Source: Hymenobacter translucens
GTDB lineage: Bacteria > Bacteroidota > Bacteroidia > Cytophagales > Hymenobacteraceae
Direction of reading: 5' to 3'
Length of the DNA stretch: 64,000 bases
Assembly (NCBI RefSeq): GCF_020685205.1
Contig: NZ_JAJERB010000010.1
Coordinates: 92,409-156,408 of the forward strand
In this document: piece by piece, positions 9,345 through 17,339 of the stretch
Position numbering within the stretch: position 1 is the first letter of the stretch
How the letters are laid out: the number at the start of each line of letters is the position of its first letter
Notes under the pieces: generated by a model
Database searches by the model: none
Seen by the model: the letters and a program-made list of their open reading frames with translations, nothing else
What the model was told of the DNA's origin: nothing
Program-made: the position numbers and the translations under genes

Positions 9345-9665
9345 TTAGTCGATGGCCAGAGCCACGCACTGGGTCGGCGTTTCGTCCGAGGCTTCGGGAA
9401 AGTCAATCAGCATCTTCAGGTTTGGGGGCACTACCATCGTGTGGCCGGGCAGGTAGGCAAACGCCTGCTGGTCGCGCAGGTGCATCACCTTTTTGCCGCG
9501 CAGCATGTTGGTGAGCACTAGGTCGCTGAAGGACTGCGCCACCTGGTCGCCGGGGGCCAGCGTTTCGAGAATGCTCAGCTCGTACTTCTCCAGCGTCTGC
9601 ACCCGGCGGTGGTCGATGAGCGTGGTTAGCTCGTGGGGTTGGGTGAGTGGGATGGAAGGCAGCAA
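9345..9665 (-). pseudogene. AraC-family regulator, N-terminal fragment only
   Basis: 106 residues that match the N-terminal ligand-sensing part of a group of Bacteroidota AraC regulators (SILETLAPGDQVAQSFSDL, FAYLPGHTMVVPPN). The protein stops after CVALAID, where intact relatives continue to the two helix-turn-helix motifs. The break coincides with a jump to AT-rich sequence at about 9343. It points away from the formaldehyde dehydrogenase gene and may once have regulated it or the paoABC operon. It is very unlikely to work as a DNA-binding protein now. Confidence 0.65.
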
Positions 9666-9837
9666 GGGAACGGGGCGAAAAACAGTGGAAAATGAAAGCG
9701 GCGGGTAGCGACCAATGCGAAGCTAACGCAACGGCCGGCGACCTAACAACCTGTCGGCCACCCAAAAATGTTCTTTGCGAGGATTCTGTCCCCGATTGCA
9801 AGCACTGTGCAAACTCCCGCTTTCGCATCACCCAAAA

Positions 9838-9867
9838 AGCCGGACCACCCCTGCGGGCAGTCCGGCT
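9838..9867 (-). terminator. Intrinsic terminator after formaldehyde dehydrogenase
   Basis: On the minus strand an 8-bp stem (AGCCGGAC/GTCCGGCT) is followed directly by TTTTTGGG, 24 bp past the fdhA stop. Confidence 0.8.
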
Positions 9868-9890
9868 GAAAGCGGCGGGGACGAGGCTAC

Positions 9891-11120
9891 CTAGACGGCG
9901 GCTGTCTCTTTTTTGGCGGTCGGCTTGGCGCTCGGAATCAGGTTGTGGGGGTTAATCACAAACTTGCGCGCCACGCCTTTGTCGAACTCCGCGTAGCCCT
10001 TCGGCGCGTCGTCGAGGCTGATGATTTCCACATTGACGGCTTTGGCAATCTGGATTTTATCGTACAGAATAGCTTGCATGAGCTGGCGGTTGTAGCTCAT
10101 CACGGGCGTTTGGCCGGTGTGGAAGGAGTGGCTCTTGGCCCAGCCCAGGCCGAAGCGGATGCTCAGGTTGCCGGTTTTGGCCGAAGCCTCCTTGGCGCCG
10201 GGGTCGTCGGTCACGTACAGGCCGGGGATGCCGATGGAGCCACCCGCGCGGGTGATTTCCATGAGCGAGTTGAGCACGGCGGCGGGTACTTCTACTTTGG
10301 CCTGCGAACCGTGGCCGCTGGCCTCGAAGCCCACGCAGTCGATGGAGCAGTCGATTTCGGGCACGCCCAAAATCTGGGTAATCTGGTCGGCCAGGCTGGC
10401 ATCCTCGTTCAGGTCCACCGTTTCGCAGCCGAAGGAGCGGGCGTGCGCCAGGCGTGCCTTATTCATGTCGCCTACTATCACCACCGCGGCCCCTAGCAGT
10501 TGCGCCGAAGCCGCAGCGGCCAGTCCCACGGGGCCCGCGCCGGCTACGTACACCGTCCTGCCCGGTCCCACGCCAGCCTTCACGGCCCCGTGAAAACCCG
10601 TCGGAAAAATGTCGCTCAGCATGGTCAGGTCGCGGATTTTCTCCATCGCCTGGTCCTTATTCGGAAACTTGAGCAGGTTGAAATCGGCGTAGGGCACCAT
10701 CACGTACTCGGCCTGGCCACCGACCCAGCCACCCATGTCCACGTAGCCGTAGGCCCCACCGGCGCGGCCTTCATTCACGGTTAGGCAGATGCCGGTTTGC
10801 TGCTCCTTGCAGGTGCGGCAGCGGCCGCAGGCCACGTTAAAGGGTACCGATACCAGGTCACCTACCTTGAGGAACTCCACGTCGGCCCCTACTTCGATGA
10901 CTTCGCCCGTGATTTCGTGACCCAGCACTAAGCCAGCGGGGGCAGTAGTGCGCCCCCGAACCATGTGCTGGTCAGAGCCGCAAATGTTGGTGGATACGAC
11001 CTTCAGAATCACGCCGTGGACAATCTTCTTGCCCTTGGGGTTTTTCAGTTCGGGAAAAGCAATGTTCTGCACCTCGACTTTGCCGGGACCCAGATACACA
11101 ACGCCTCTGTTGCTAGCCAT
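9891..11120 (-). CDS. fdhA: Formaldehyde dehydrogenase, glutathione-independent (zinc, NAD)
   Basis: Zinc-dependent medium-chain dehydrogenase that oxidises formaldehyde to formate in the cytoplasm with bound NAD. The 409-residue length matches the Pseudomonas-type FdhA, longer than ordinary alcohol dehydrogenases. Visible marks are the catalytic zinc cysteine in NICGSDQH (Cys47), GHEITGEV, the structural-zinc cysteines CGRCRTCKEQQTGIC, the Rossmann motif VAGAGPVGLAAA, and the characteristic SIDCVGFEASGHG and GLGWAKSHSFHTGQTPV segments. It lies 85 bp downstream of the GlcG-like gene in the same direction and is probably co-transcribed with it, ending at the 9838 hairpin. Confidence 0.93.
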   Translation of the reverse strand: MASNRGVVYLGPGKVEVQNIAFPELKNPKGKKIVHGVILKVVSTNICGSDQHMVRGRTTAPAGLVLGHEITGEVIEVGADVEFLKVGDLVSVPFNVACGRCRTCKEQQTGICLTVNEGRAGGAYGYVDMGGWVGGQAEYVMVPYADFNLLKFPNKDQAMEKIRDLTMLSDIFPTGFHGAVKAGVGPGRTVYVAGAGPVGLAAAASAQLLGAAVVIVGDMNKARLAHARSFGCETVDLNEDASLADQITQILGVPEIDCSIDCVGFEASGHGSQAKVEVPAAVLNSLMEITRAGGSIGIPGLYVTDDPGAKEASAKTGNLSIRFGLGWAKSHSFHTGQTPVMSYNRQLMQAILYDKIQIAKAVNVEIISLDDAPKGYAEFDKGVARKFVINPHNLIPSAKPTAKKETAAV

Positions 11121-11205
11121 AATGGGGATGGTTTAAGAGAATGGAAGAAAAGGCGTCAGGCCCAGTCGGCCGGGCCCGACGCTTCACCCGGAAAACGTGG
11201 GCTGC

Positions 11206-11613
11206 TTACTTGCCAGCCACGGCGTTCATGCCCGCTTCGGCTACGGCATGGTCGTTTTCGACCGAGTCGCCGGATACGCCGATGGCGCCGATGATTTTGC
11301 CGCTGCCGTCCTTGATGGGCAGGCCACCCGGGAAGGTGATGAGGCCGCCATTCGACACCTCAATGTTGAAGAGTGGGCCGCCGGGCTGAGATAAGCCGCC
11401 GATGGCTCCGGTGGGCATGTCGAAGAAGCGGGCCGTCTTGGCCTTTTTAATTGAAATGTCAAGCGAGCCGAGCCAGGCGTCGTCCATGCGGGCAAACGCC
11501 ACGAGGTTGGCACCGGCATCGACGATGGCAATGTTCATCTTAACGCCTATTTCGAGCGATTTTTGGTGGGCTGCTTGCACCGCAGCTTGCGCCTGTTCGA
11601 GGGAAATGCTCAT
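11206..11613 (-). CDS. GlcG/HbpS-like protein
   Basis: 135-residue protein of the GlcG/HbpS (DUF336) fold, known from glycolate operons and haem-binding extracellular proteins. The whole length fits: MSISLEQAQAAVQAAHQKS, then MNIAIVDAGANLVAFARMD, GGLPIKDGSGKIIGAIGVSG, and the end DHAVAEAGMNAV. No signal peptide is seen, so it should be cytoplasmic. These proteins are common beside dehydrogenases that act on small aldehydes or hydroxyacids, which fits its place ahead of fdhA; its biochemical role is not known. Confidence 0.88.
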   Translation of the reverse strand: MSISLEQAQAAVQAAHQKSLEIGVKMNIAIVDAGANLVAFARMDDAWLGSLDISIKKAKTARFFDMPTGAIGGLSQPGGPLFNIEVSNGGLITFPGGLPIKDGSGKIIGAIGVSGDSVENDHAVAEAGMNAVAGK

Positions 11614-11645
11614 GAGTTTGGTGGGGTATGAAGGAAATGAAAGTC

Positions 11646-11685
11646 GGCCTTCTTATAGCAGCGGGGGGATAAAATTACTGTAAGC
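11646..11685 (+). repeat. Solo Tn3-type terminal inverted repeat
   Basis: 40 bases that differ at one position (G for C near the inner end) from the left end of the 116-3906 transposon. The outer edge faces left, so 3907-11645 lies between two Tn3 ends that point toward each other. No transposase follows on the right; 11690-11770 holds only a short frame (MATKIRHFVKAVWH...). This is a leftover of a deleted second transposon or of a one-ended event. Confidence 0.85.
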
Positions 11686-11804
11686 CCTATGGCCACCAAG
11701 ATAAGGCACTTTGTGAAGGCTGTGTGGCACCTCATGGAGCAACGGCTGCCGTGGTACTTGCCTGTCTGATGCTCGCCCGACACGCCGCAAGTTCATAACA
11801 GGCA

Positions 11805-12683
11805 CTAGCTTTCTGCTTTTGCGAATCCGACTGATTCGCGAAAAAACTGCGGCGACACGGCCGTATTCTTCTTGAAGAACCGGCTGAAGTAGTATTCATC
11901 TCTGAAGCCCAGTGCGAAGGCGATAGCCTTGACGGATTGACTAGTCAGATACAATTCGCGCTTCGCCTCCAGGATGATGCGCTCCGTGATGAGTTGGCTG
12001 AGTGTCTTCCGATAATAGGACTTGACCAGGCGCGTTAAGCTTCGGGCGGGAACCCGTAACAGGTCGGCGTACTCCCCGGCCGTGTGCAGACGACGGTAGT
12101 GCGTATCGATAGCGTCCTGCAGTTGCTGTAGGAGCAACGGCTCCCGGCCTGGCGGATTCTCCTCGGTGAGTAACGCGGGCTGTGCGGTTCGGATGCGGAT
12201 GGCTTTCAGCAAAAAGAGCTTCAGGTACAACACGATAGACTCTTGTTGCGCTACTTCTTTGCGCCGTATTTCCTCCTGCATCAGGTCAGCCAGGGCAGTA
12301 AATTCACGCACAGCCTCCGGCGTAACCAGAAAGAAGGGTGGCTCGAAAATCGTGTTGAATAGGATGCCGTTGCTGGCGACTTCCTGCTGGTGCCGGTAGA
12401 TGCAGAAGAAGTCCGCATGAAAATCCAGGACCAGGCCCGCTACTGCGGTGCTAGCCTGGATGGAGTAGGGTTGGTAAGGACCAAAACAGCACAGGGTGCT
12501 CCCAGCAAACCGGTAGGTGGCAAAGTTGGCCCGTAACTCGCCGCTGCCCTGCGTAAGCAGAACGAGGGAATAGTAATTATTACGCTGCAGGTAGTTAAAC
12601 GGGGTGTCATCAGTGAAGCAATAGCTTCGAAACGCCAATTCACCCGTATACGGGTTAGTTAGCACGAGACAGTCAATCGGCAT
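11805..12683 (-). CDS. AraC-family transcriptional regulator
   Basis: 292-residue regulator: an N-terminal cupin-like sensing domain (FRSYCFTDDTPFNYLQRNNY, then LVLLTQGSGELR) and a C-terminal pair of helix-turn-helix motifs (GEYADLLRVPARSLTRLVK, then VKAIAFALGFRDEYYFSRFF), the last being the AraC signature. I chose the ATG at 12683 because it leads into MPIDCLVLTNPYTG; a longer frame upstream is arginine-rich and unconvincing. It faces away from the Tn3 end and lies just downstream of the small monooxygenase gene, which it may control. Confidence 0.88.
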   Translation of the reverse strand: MPIDCLVLTNPYTGELAFRSYCFTDDTPFNYLQRNNYYSLVLLTQGSGELRANFATYRFAGSTLCCFGPYQPYSIQASTAVAGLVLDFHADFFCIYRHQQEVASNGILFNTIFEPPFFLVTPEAVREFTALADLMQEEIRRKEVAQQESIVLYLKLFLLKAIRIRTAQPALLTEENPPGREPLLLQQLQDAIDTHYRRLHTAGEYADLLRVPARSLTRLVKSYYRKTLSQLITERIILEAKRELYLTSQSVKAIAFALGFRDEYYFSRFFKKNTAVSPQFFRESVGFAKAES

Positions 12684-12778
12684 AGCGTGGGAAAATACTA
12701 GCTGGTTACTTGGACTGACTGCCCGCCTGCCTCTAAAGCGGCCCGTACGCAAGCACGGGTCGCTTTAGGGGTAGACAA

Positions 12779-13072
12779 CTACTTGGCAGCCAAGATGGCT
12801 ACTTGTTCGATGACGGGTTCCACCGCCAGCAAGTCAGCCGCCTGGGCCATCAAGGCAGCGGCAATGGGACCGTTAAGGTGCGCCTGCCGACCCGCTTCAT
12901 CCGGAAAGGTATCAAAAATACCGAAGGTGGCCGGCGCTAATTGAAGGGCATACCAAGTTGTGGTAGCTGGCTCTTGCTGAGCCAGAGGCAGAGCGCCCGT
13001 CAAAAAATCGCGTACTGCCTGCTCTTTACCGGGCTTGGCTTCGAGCCGGACCAGCAATCCTACATGCTTCAT
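12779..13072 (-). CDS. Antibiotic biosynthesis monooxygenase (ABM) family protein
   Basis: 97-residue ferredoxin-fold protein of the ABM/YgiN group, which act as small cofactor-free quinol monooxygenases or as aldehyde and quinone detoxifiers. Recognisable stretches are VGLLVRLEAKPGKEQAVRDF at the start, PLAQQEPATTTWYALQL, and FDTFPDEAGRQAHLNG. It is transcribed toward the AraC gene 96 bp away, suggesting a small stress operon. The substrate is unknown. Confidence 0.88.
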   Translation of the reverse strand: MKHVGLLVRLEAKPGKEQAVRDFLTGALPLAQQEPATTTWYALQLAPATFGIFDTFPDEAGRQAHLNGPIAAALMAQAADLLAVEPVIEQVAILAAK

Positions 13073-13402
13073 GGGAGTGGGGGGTTAGGTGAATTGACAC
13101 TACAAAGGTCCTTCCCTCCCTGAAGGACTAACATGGACGGGCGCAACCAGTGGATGGACAAAAAGACCATGCCCTTTACAAATCATTAAATGAGGTAGCC
13201 TATCACGGTTCACCTAGCTCCAAAAGGTGTGTCTTTCGGAGCCAGTAGTAAACGCTGATAGTATTTCAGGCCCGGCAGCGGGTCGGCACCCAGCAGAAGC
13301 CAACTGGCTTTCGGGGTGGGCGCTGCTACCTTGCGGCCCCGCCAGCCGCCCGGGGTGCTGGCGGGCGGTCCAGGGTTACTGTCTGCTCTTCCCCATTCCT
13401 GT

Positions 13403-13526
13403 ATGCCAACCGTTCACCGAGTACTGATTGCTGGGGCCAGCATTGCCGGGCCCACGCTGGCTTACTGGCTGGGGCACTACGGCCTGCAAGTGGTGGTGGT
13501 GGAGCGCGCCGCTACCGGGGTTTCAC
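13403..13526 (+). pseudogene. FAD-dependent monooxygenase, N-terminus only, cut by IS110
   Basis: About 41 residues from the ATG at 13403 read MPTVHRVLIAGASIAGPTLAY followed by WLGHYGLQVVVVERA, the dinucleotide-binding start of a TetX/PHBH-type flavin monooxygenase. At 13527 the sequence switches to the IS110 end, and the frame then stops within the element at 13560. No remaining part of the gene is found beyond the element, so this is a dead fragment. Confidence 0.75.
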
Positions 13527-13627
13527 TAGATACTGTGATGAAAGGGTTTGCTGTCGGGTAAGATTTTTGTATTTTTAGTCTTCCTAAAGGAGAGCCTTCT
13601 GGTTCATCCTGTGTAGCCTCGGCCCGC

Positions 13628-14689
13628 TCACGCGGTCGGGGCTATTTCTTTTTCGGCCAAGTGCGCTGGGTGGTAGTGCGGGTCATAGACGCAATCATTT
13701 TTCCAGAGCGAGTAGCAGAGCACGAGCAGTTTCCGCATGACCGCAATGACGCCGGGTTTGCCGCTGGGCTGGCGCGCCCGCAAGCGGGCATAGAAGGCAA
13801 TTTGCTGCGGGTTATAGCGTAAGCTGCTGACCGCGGGCAGGTAAAGGGCCGTGCGCAAGCGCACATTGCCCCGGCGCGAAATGCGGGTAGCATGAGCCGA
13901 GAGCCCACTTTGACGCTGTACTACGTCCAGGCCGGCGTAGGAGGCCAGTTGCCGCTCATTTTCGACCAGGATGAAGCCGTTGGTTTCGGCGACCACCACG
14001 ATGGCTGTGGTGAGCCCAACGCCGGGAATACTGGTCAACTGACTTAGTTTGCGGGCCAATTCCGGCTCTGCTTTGAGCAGGTCAGCCAGGTCCTGGTCCA
14101 GCGCTTTGAGCTGGCTGACCAGTAATTGCTGCTGCGCAGCTAGCCGCCCTAACGTCCGGCTATCGGGCTGATAGCTATGCTGGTAGGCGTGGGCCCGAAT
14201 CTTGAGTTGGGCGGCTTGCCGCACCAGCACTTGCCGTTCGCGGGCCAAGGCGCGCAACTGGCGCAGGGCGGGGGTCGGCGGCTGCCAGGCCGGTAGCGCC
14301 CGCTCCAGGCCCAGGCGGCAGAGCAGGCGTGCATCGAGTTGGTCGGTCTTGCTCTTGAGTTCGGTGCTGCGGGCAAAATGCTTCACCTTATTGGGAAGGA
14401 GCACGCTCAGAAGCTGCTGGTTATCAGCCAGAAAGTAAGCCAGCTCTTCGTAGTAGACGCCGGTGGCTTCCACCACAAACCAGAGTGGGCTACCGCTAAC
14501 GTGCTGCTTGACGACCCAGCTGAGCAAGGCCGCGAAGCCGCTCACCGAATTGGCGAAGGTCGTTTCTTTGCCGAAGTGCAGCTGCTGGCTGAGCGTTGCG
14601 TGGCCAACGCAGGCGACGAAGCTATCCTTGGCAATGTCGATGCCGACGACGCATTTGAGTGGGGCAGTGGGGGAAGGGAACGCAGCCAT
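13628..14689 (-). CDS. IS110-family transposase (DEDD recombinase)
   Basis: 353-residue recombinase. The N-terminal RuvC-like domain begins CVVGIDIAKDSFVACVGHA, with further acidic positions in WFVVEATGVYYEELAYFL and KSKTDQLDARLLCRL. The C-terminal Tnp_20 domain holds LTSIPGVGLTTAIVVVAET and the SYAGLDVVQRQSG block with the catalytic serine region. I start at the ATG at 14689 because IS110 proteins begin about ten residues before the GIDIAK motif; a 59-residue upstream extension of the frame lies in the presumed non-coding RNA region. Confidence 0.92.
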   Translation of the reverse strand: MAAFPSPTAPLKCVVGIDIAKDSFVACVGHATLSQQLHFGKETTFANSVSGFAALLSWVVKQHVSGSPLWFVVEATGVYYEELAYFLADNQQLLSVLLPNKVKHFARSTELKSKTDQLDARLLCRLGLERALPAWQPPTPALRQLRALARERQVLVRQAAQLKIRAHAYQHSYQPDSRTLGRLAAQQQLLVSQLKALDQDLADLLKAEPELARKLSQLTSIPGVGLTTAIVVVAETNGFILVENERQLASYAGLDVVQRQSGLSAHATRISRRGNVRLRTALYLPAVSSLRYNPQQIAFYARLRARQPSGKPGVIAVMRKLLVLCYSLWKNDCVYDPHYHPAHLAEKEIAPTA

Positions 14690-14900
14690 ACACAACCAGC
14701 AGTAAAAGGGGAAATGGACGTAGCCAGGCCAGGTTTTACCGCAACTTTTCTCGTGCAAATGCGGGATGCTACTGGCCCTGCGACCGGCTAGCTCCCTCCA
14801 TACTGTGCAGTCTTCAGGCAAAACGGGAAACGGGGCACCGTTTCTAGTGAACAGCGTCAAAACCACCAGGGCCCCGCGCTTAGAGTAGGATGATGTCCCC
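14690..14900 (-). ncRNA. Candidate bridge-RNA region of IS110
   Basis: IS110-group elements carry a structured guide RNA in the long non-coding end upstream of the recombinase gene. Here the upstream end (right side) is longer than the 100-bp downstream end, matching that layout. I did not fold the RNA or identify target- and donor-binding loops, so this is a placement by family knowledge only. Confidence 0.4.
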
Positions 14901-15084
14901 GTTTCCTTTTCCGGCTGGCCTCACCTTGAGGCCACGCAATCATACGAGAGTAGGGTGTTTATGGAACGCTCATCTACCCGAAGTTTGGCAGGCTCACAGC
15001 TCACTAGCGCAGACAATTTAATCTCTAGCTGTAACCTAGCCTCGTTCTTTCCCGTCTGTTCAACGGTCCCTGACGCGTGTTTTA

Positions 15085-15140
15085 GCCAGCCATGTTAATG
15101 GCGGCAAAAACCTACGGTTTCTGCGCCATTAACGGCTGGC
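15085..15140. promoter_or_regulatory. oriT-like inverted repeat upstream of mobC
   Basis: Arms at 15085-15103 (GCCAGCCATGTTAATGGCG) and 15124-15140 (CGCCATTAACGGCTGGC) pair almost perfectly around a 20-base spacer. Mobilisable plasmids usually have such an inverted repeat next to the nick site, just upstream of the MobC and relaxase genes, as here. The nick position itself is not recognised. Confidence 0.55.
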
Positions 15141-15184
15141 TTTGGCTCCTGTCGTCGCCAAAGACCTATTCCCCCTGTTCTGCT

Positions 15185-15544
15185 ATGGATGCTCCTTTGA
15201 TTCCTGATGAGCCCCGGCCCAAGCGTAATGGCGGCCGCCCCCGCAACCCGGAGGCCCGCCCGGACCGGGCTACGGTGCGCTTCACTAAAATTGAATACCT
15301 GGCGGTAAAGCGGCGGGCCCAGTCGGCGCGGCTAACGGTAGCAGAGTACTGCCGCCAGGCCGTGCTCACTGGCCAGGTGCTGCCCACGCTGGACCCGGCC
15401 GCGCTGCCGGCCCTGCATGAGTTGCGGGCGCTGGGCAATACGCTGAATCAACTGATGAAGAAGGCGCATGGGGATGGGGTGCGGAGCATCGCGGTCAAGG
15501 CCGACGCCCTGCTGGACGAGCTTAACAAGCTACTCGCAGTATGA
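15185..15544 (+). CDS. mobC: Plasmid mobilisation protein MobC
   Basis: 119-residue relaxosome accessory protein that binds near oriT and helps the relaxase. The central region RATVRFTKIEYLAVKRRAQS followed by RLTVAEYCRQAVLTGQ is the ribbon-helix-helix-like part of MobC proteins, and ALGNTLNQLMKKAH is the conserved C-terminal helix. I start at the ATG at 15185; the frame extends further up but would run across the inverted repeat. Its stop overlaps the relaxase start by 4 bp (ATGA), so the two are translationally coupled. Confidence 0.88.
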   Translation: MDAPLIPDEPRPKRNGGRPRNPEARPDRATVRFTKIEYLAVKRRAQSARLTVAEYCRQAVLTGQVLPTLDPAALPALHELRALGNTLNQLMKKAHGDGVRSIAVKADALLDELNKLLAV

Positions 15545-16353
15545 TTGGCAAGACCATTATCGGGCGCAGCTTCGGGGGCTGCGTCGCGTACCAGTTCAAG
15601 AAGCTCGAACAGGGCGAGGGCGAGGTGCTGCTGAGCCGGGGTGTGCGGGATTACGACGCGGAAGCCATGACCCAGGATTTTGAGCAGCAGCGCCAACTTA
15701 ATCCCGCGCTGGGGCGAGCGGTATGGCACACGTCCATCTCATTTCCTCCAGAAGAAAAGGAGCGGTTAACCAATGACAAAATGGCGGCTATCGCATTGGA
15801 TTACCTGGAAGGAATGGGACTCGCCAAGGGACAGTACGCGGTGATTCGCCACGACGACCGGCCCCACCCACACTTTCACATCGTGGCAAACCGGGTAGCG
15901 GACGACGGCCACACGGTGGGAGATGGTCACAACTACTCCCGCAGTGAAACGCTGCTGCGGGAGCTGGAGCAGAAGTATGAGTTGACGCCTGTTATAAGCT
16001 TGGAAAAACGCAAAAACCTGACCAACGTGCCCGCCCACGACCAGGCTCGCATCCAGCTGCGGGAGGCGGTGCAGGCGTGCACCCAACAGGCCAAGAGTTT
16101 GCCCGAGTTTACCCAAGCCGTGGAAGCGCGCGGCATCACGGTGCAGCTGCATTATAACGCCGCCGGGAAGGCGACGGGCATCAGCTTTGAGCAGGACGGG
16201 CAGCGGTTCAAAGGGAGCCAGCTGGCGCGTGCGATGTCGTTGGCAGGCCTGACCAAGGCGTTTGAACAGAATGAGCAGCAAGCGCAGAAACAGCAACTCT
16301 CCCAACAGGTAACGCCGAGTCCCCGGTCGTCTGACCGTGGCTTGGGCTATTAA
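15541..16353 (+). CDS. Relaxase / mobilisation nuclease
   Basis: Nicks the plasmid at oriT and stays bound to the DNA end during conjugal mobilisation. The 270 residues include the catalytic tyrosine region near the start (GGCVAYQFKK), the conserved HTSISFPPEEKERL stretch near residue 62, and the metal-binding histidine motif RHDDRPHPHFHIVANRV near 105. The C-terminal part is charged and short, so there is no helicase or primase domain: the plasmid would need a helper conjugation system. It is coupled to mobC upstream and followed by a membrane-protein gene. Confidence 0.9.
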   Translation: MIGKTIIGRSFGGCVAYQFKKLEQGEGEVLLSRGVRDYDAEAMTQDFEQQRQLNPALGRAVWHTSISFPPEEKERLTNDKMAAIALDYLEGMGLAKGQYAVIRHDDRPHPHFHIVANRVADDGHTVGDGHNYSRSETLLRELEQKYELTPVISLEKRKNLTNVPAHDQARIQLREAVQACTQQAKSLPEFTQAVEARGITVQLHYNAAGKATGISFEQDGQRFKGSQLARAMSLAGLTKAFEQNEQQAQKQQLSQQVTPSPRSSDRGLGY

Positions 16354-16377
16354 GCAGTACTCATTTACCCTTTCTCT

Positions 16378-16965
16378 ATGAATAACGAACTCATCGGTGA
16401 ACTTCTGCAGGGCCTGACCGACGACGTAGCCAGCCTTAAAAAAAGTCTAGCCGAGCAGCAGACCCCCATAGACTATCGTCCAAGTATTGAACGGATGGCA
16501 ACCATGGTGCTGGCCATGCAGGAAACGGTGGCCAAGCCGGCGGCCCTCGTGAGCCCGCCCCCGGTGGGGGTGAGCAAGGAATTGGAGCAGCAGTTGCGGC
16601 AAGCGGTGGCGGAGGAAGTGCGGCGGAACCACCCGGAGCGGCCGTTAACGCAGGCCGTGCGGTATGGGGTCTGGGTATTTGTGGGCGTGCTGGCGTTGCT
16701 GCTGGCGAGTTGGTGGGGGTGGTGGAACGCGGCGGCCGTGCGCGACCAGCGCGAGCGTAGCGCGTGGTTATGGCGTGAGACTATGCAAACCAATCCTACC
16801 TACACTGCGTCGGTGACCGCCCGGTGGCGGCAGGATTCGGTCAAGTTTCAAGAAGAAACCATTCGCCTGGAGGAACGCGAACGTTTGCTACTTGAAGCGC
16901 AGCGAAAACGGGCTGAGGCGGTGGTACTGGAAAAGGAGGCAACTTCTAAAAAGGCCAAAAAGTAG
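16378..16965 (+). CDS. Putative mobilisation-associated membrane protein
   Basis: 195 residues with one clear membrane segment (VFVGVLALLLASWWGWW, near residue 105) between two charged, helical parts. The first part resembles a coiled coil (LLQGLTDDVASLKKSLAEQQ) and the C-terminus is rich in Glu, Arg and Lys (LEERERLLLEAQRKRAEAVV). I do not recognise a named family. The position 24 bp after the relaxase, in the same direction, suggests that it anchors or helps the mobilisation complex (inference). Confidence 0.75.
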   Translation: MNNELIGELLQGLTDDVASLKKSLAEQQTPIDYRPSIERMATMVLAMQETVAKPAALVSPPPVGVSKELEQQLRQAVAEEVRRNHPERPLTQAVRYGVWVFVGVLALLLASWWGWWNAAAVRDQRERSAWLWRETMQTNPTYTASVTARWRQDSVKFQEETIRLEERERLLLEAQRKRAEAVVLEKEATSKKAKK

Positions 16966-17062
16966 GTATGGAGCTTTTTGAAATAAGGTGAAATGCTGAG
17001 ATTTCCGGGCAGCACAGACGAGCGATTAAAGAGGTTTAGAATCGCCCTACTAGTGGTTTAAA

Positions 17063-17336
17063 GGGTGTTGTTAAACAAATAGGGCAAAACCTCCGACTCA
17101 GCGGCACAGATACCTGCCTTTCTGTCTTAATGCCTTGTTAAACAATTGTATACCTAGTATAATGGCGTGAGCGATAGAGTTAACGTTCGTTATCGCTACT
17201 CTCTTTCAATTGCCTTAAGGGGCGTGTAATGCTAGCGCTTTTCGATGCTCTTACAGCGCTTTAGCACCTTATCACGAGCAATCAAGCTGGTCAGACTCGG
17301 ACTCGGAGGTTTTCCCCTATTTGTTTAACAGCACCC
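17063..17336. mobile_element. Miniature inverted-repeat element, family B, copy 1
   Basis: A 274-bp non-coding unit with long imperfect terminal inverted repeats of about 37 bp (starting GGGTGTTGTTAAACAAATAGG) and AAA on both sides as a possible 3-bp target duplication. Its right half is clearly similar to 35782-35923. The interior has several short inverted repeats (for example around CTTTCAATTGCCTTAAG) and no reading frame. It sits against the start of the broken recombinase gene. Confidence 0.75.
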
Positions 17337-17339
17337 AAA

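Larger units (their letters stand above)
13527..14900. mobile_element. IS110-family insertion element, first copy
   Basis: The left boundary at 13527 is fixed by comparison: from TAGATACTGTGATG onward about 77 bases are identical to the partial copy at 63924-64000, while the flanks differ. The transposase reads leftward and ends about 100 bp from this boundary. The right boundary is not defined; I place it near 14900. There are no terminal inverted repeats, as expected for this family. Confidence 0.8.

Noticed and set aside
14690..14866. Upstream extension of the IS110 transposase
   Set aside because: Family proteins begin close to the GIDIAK motif, and this stretch is the expected site of the non-coding RNA.
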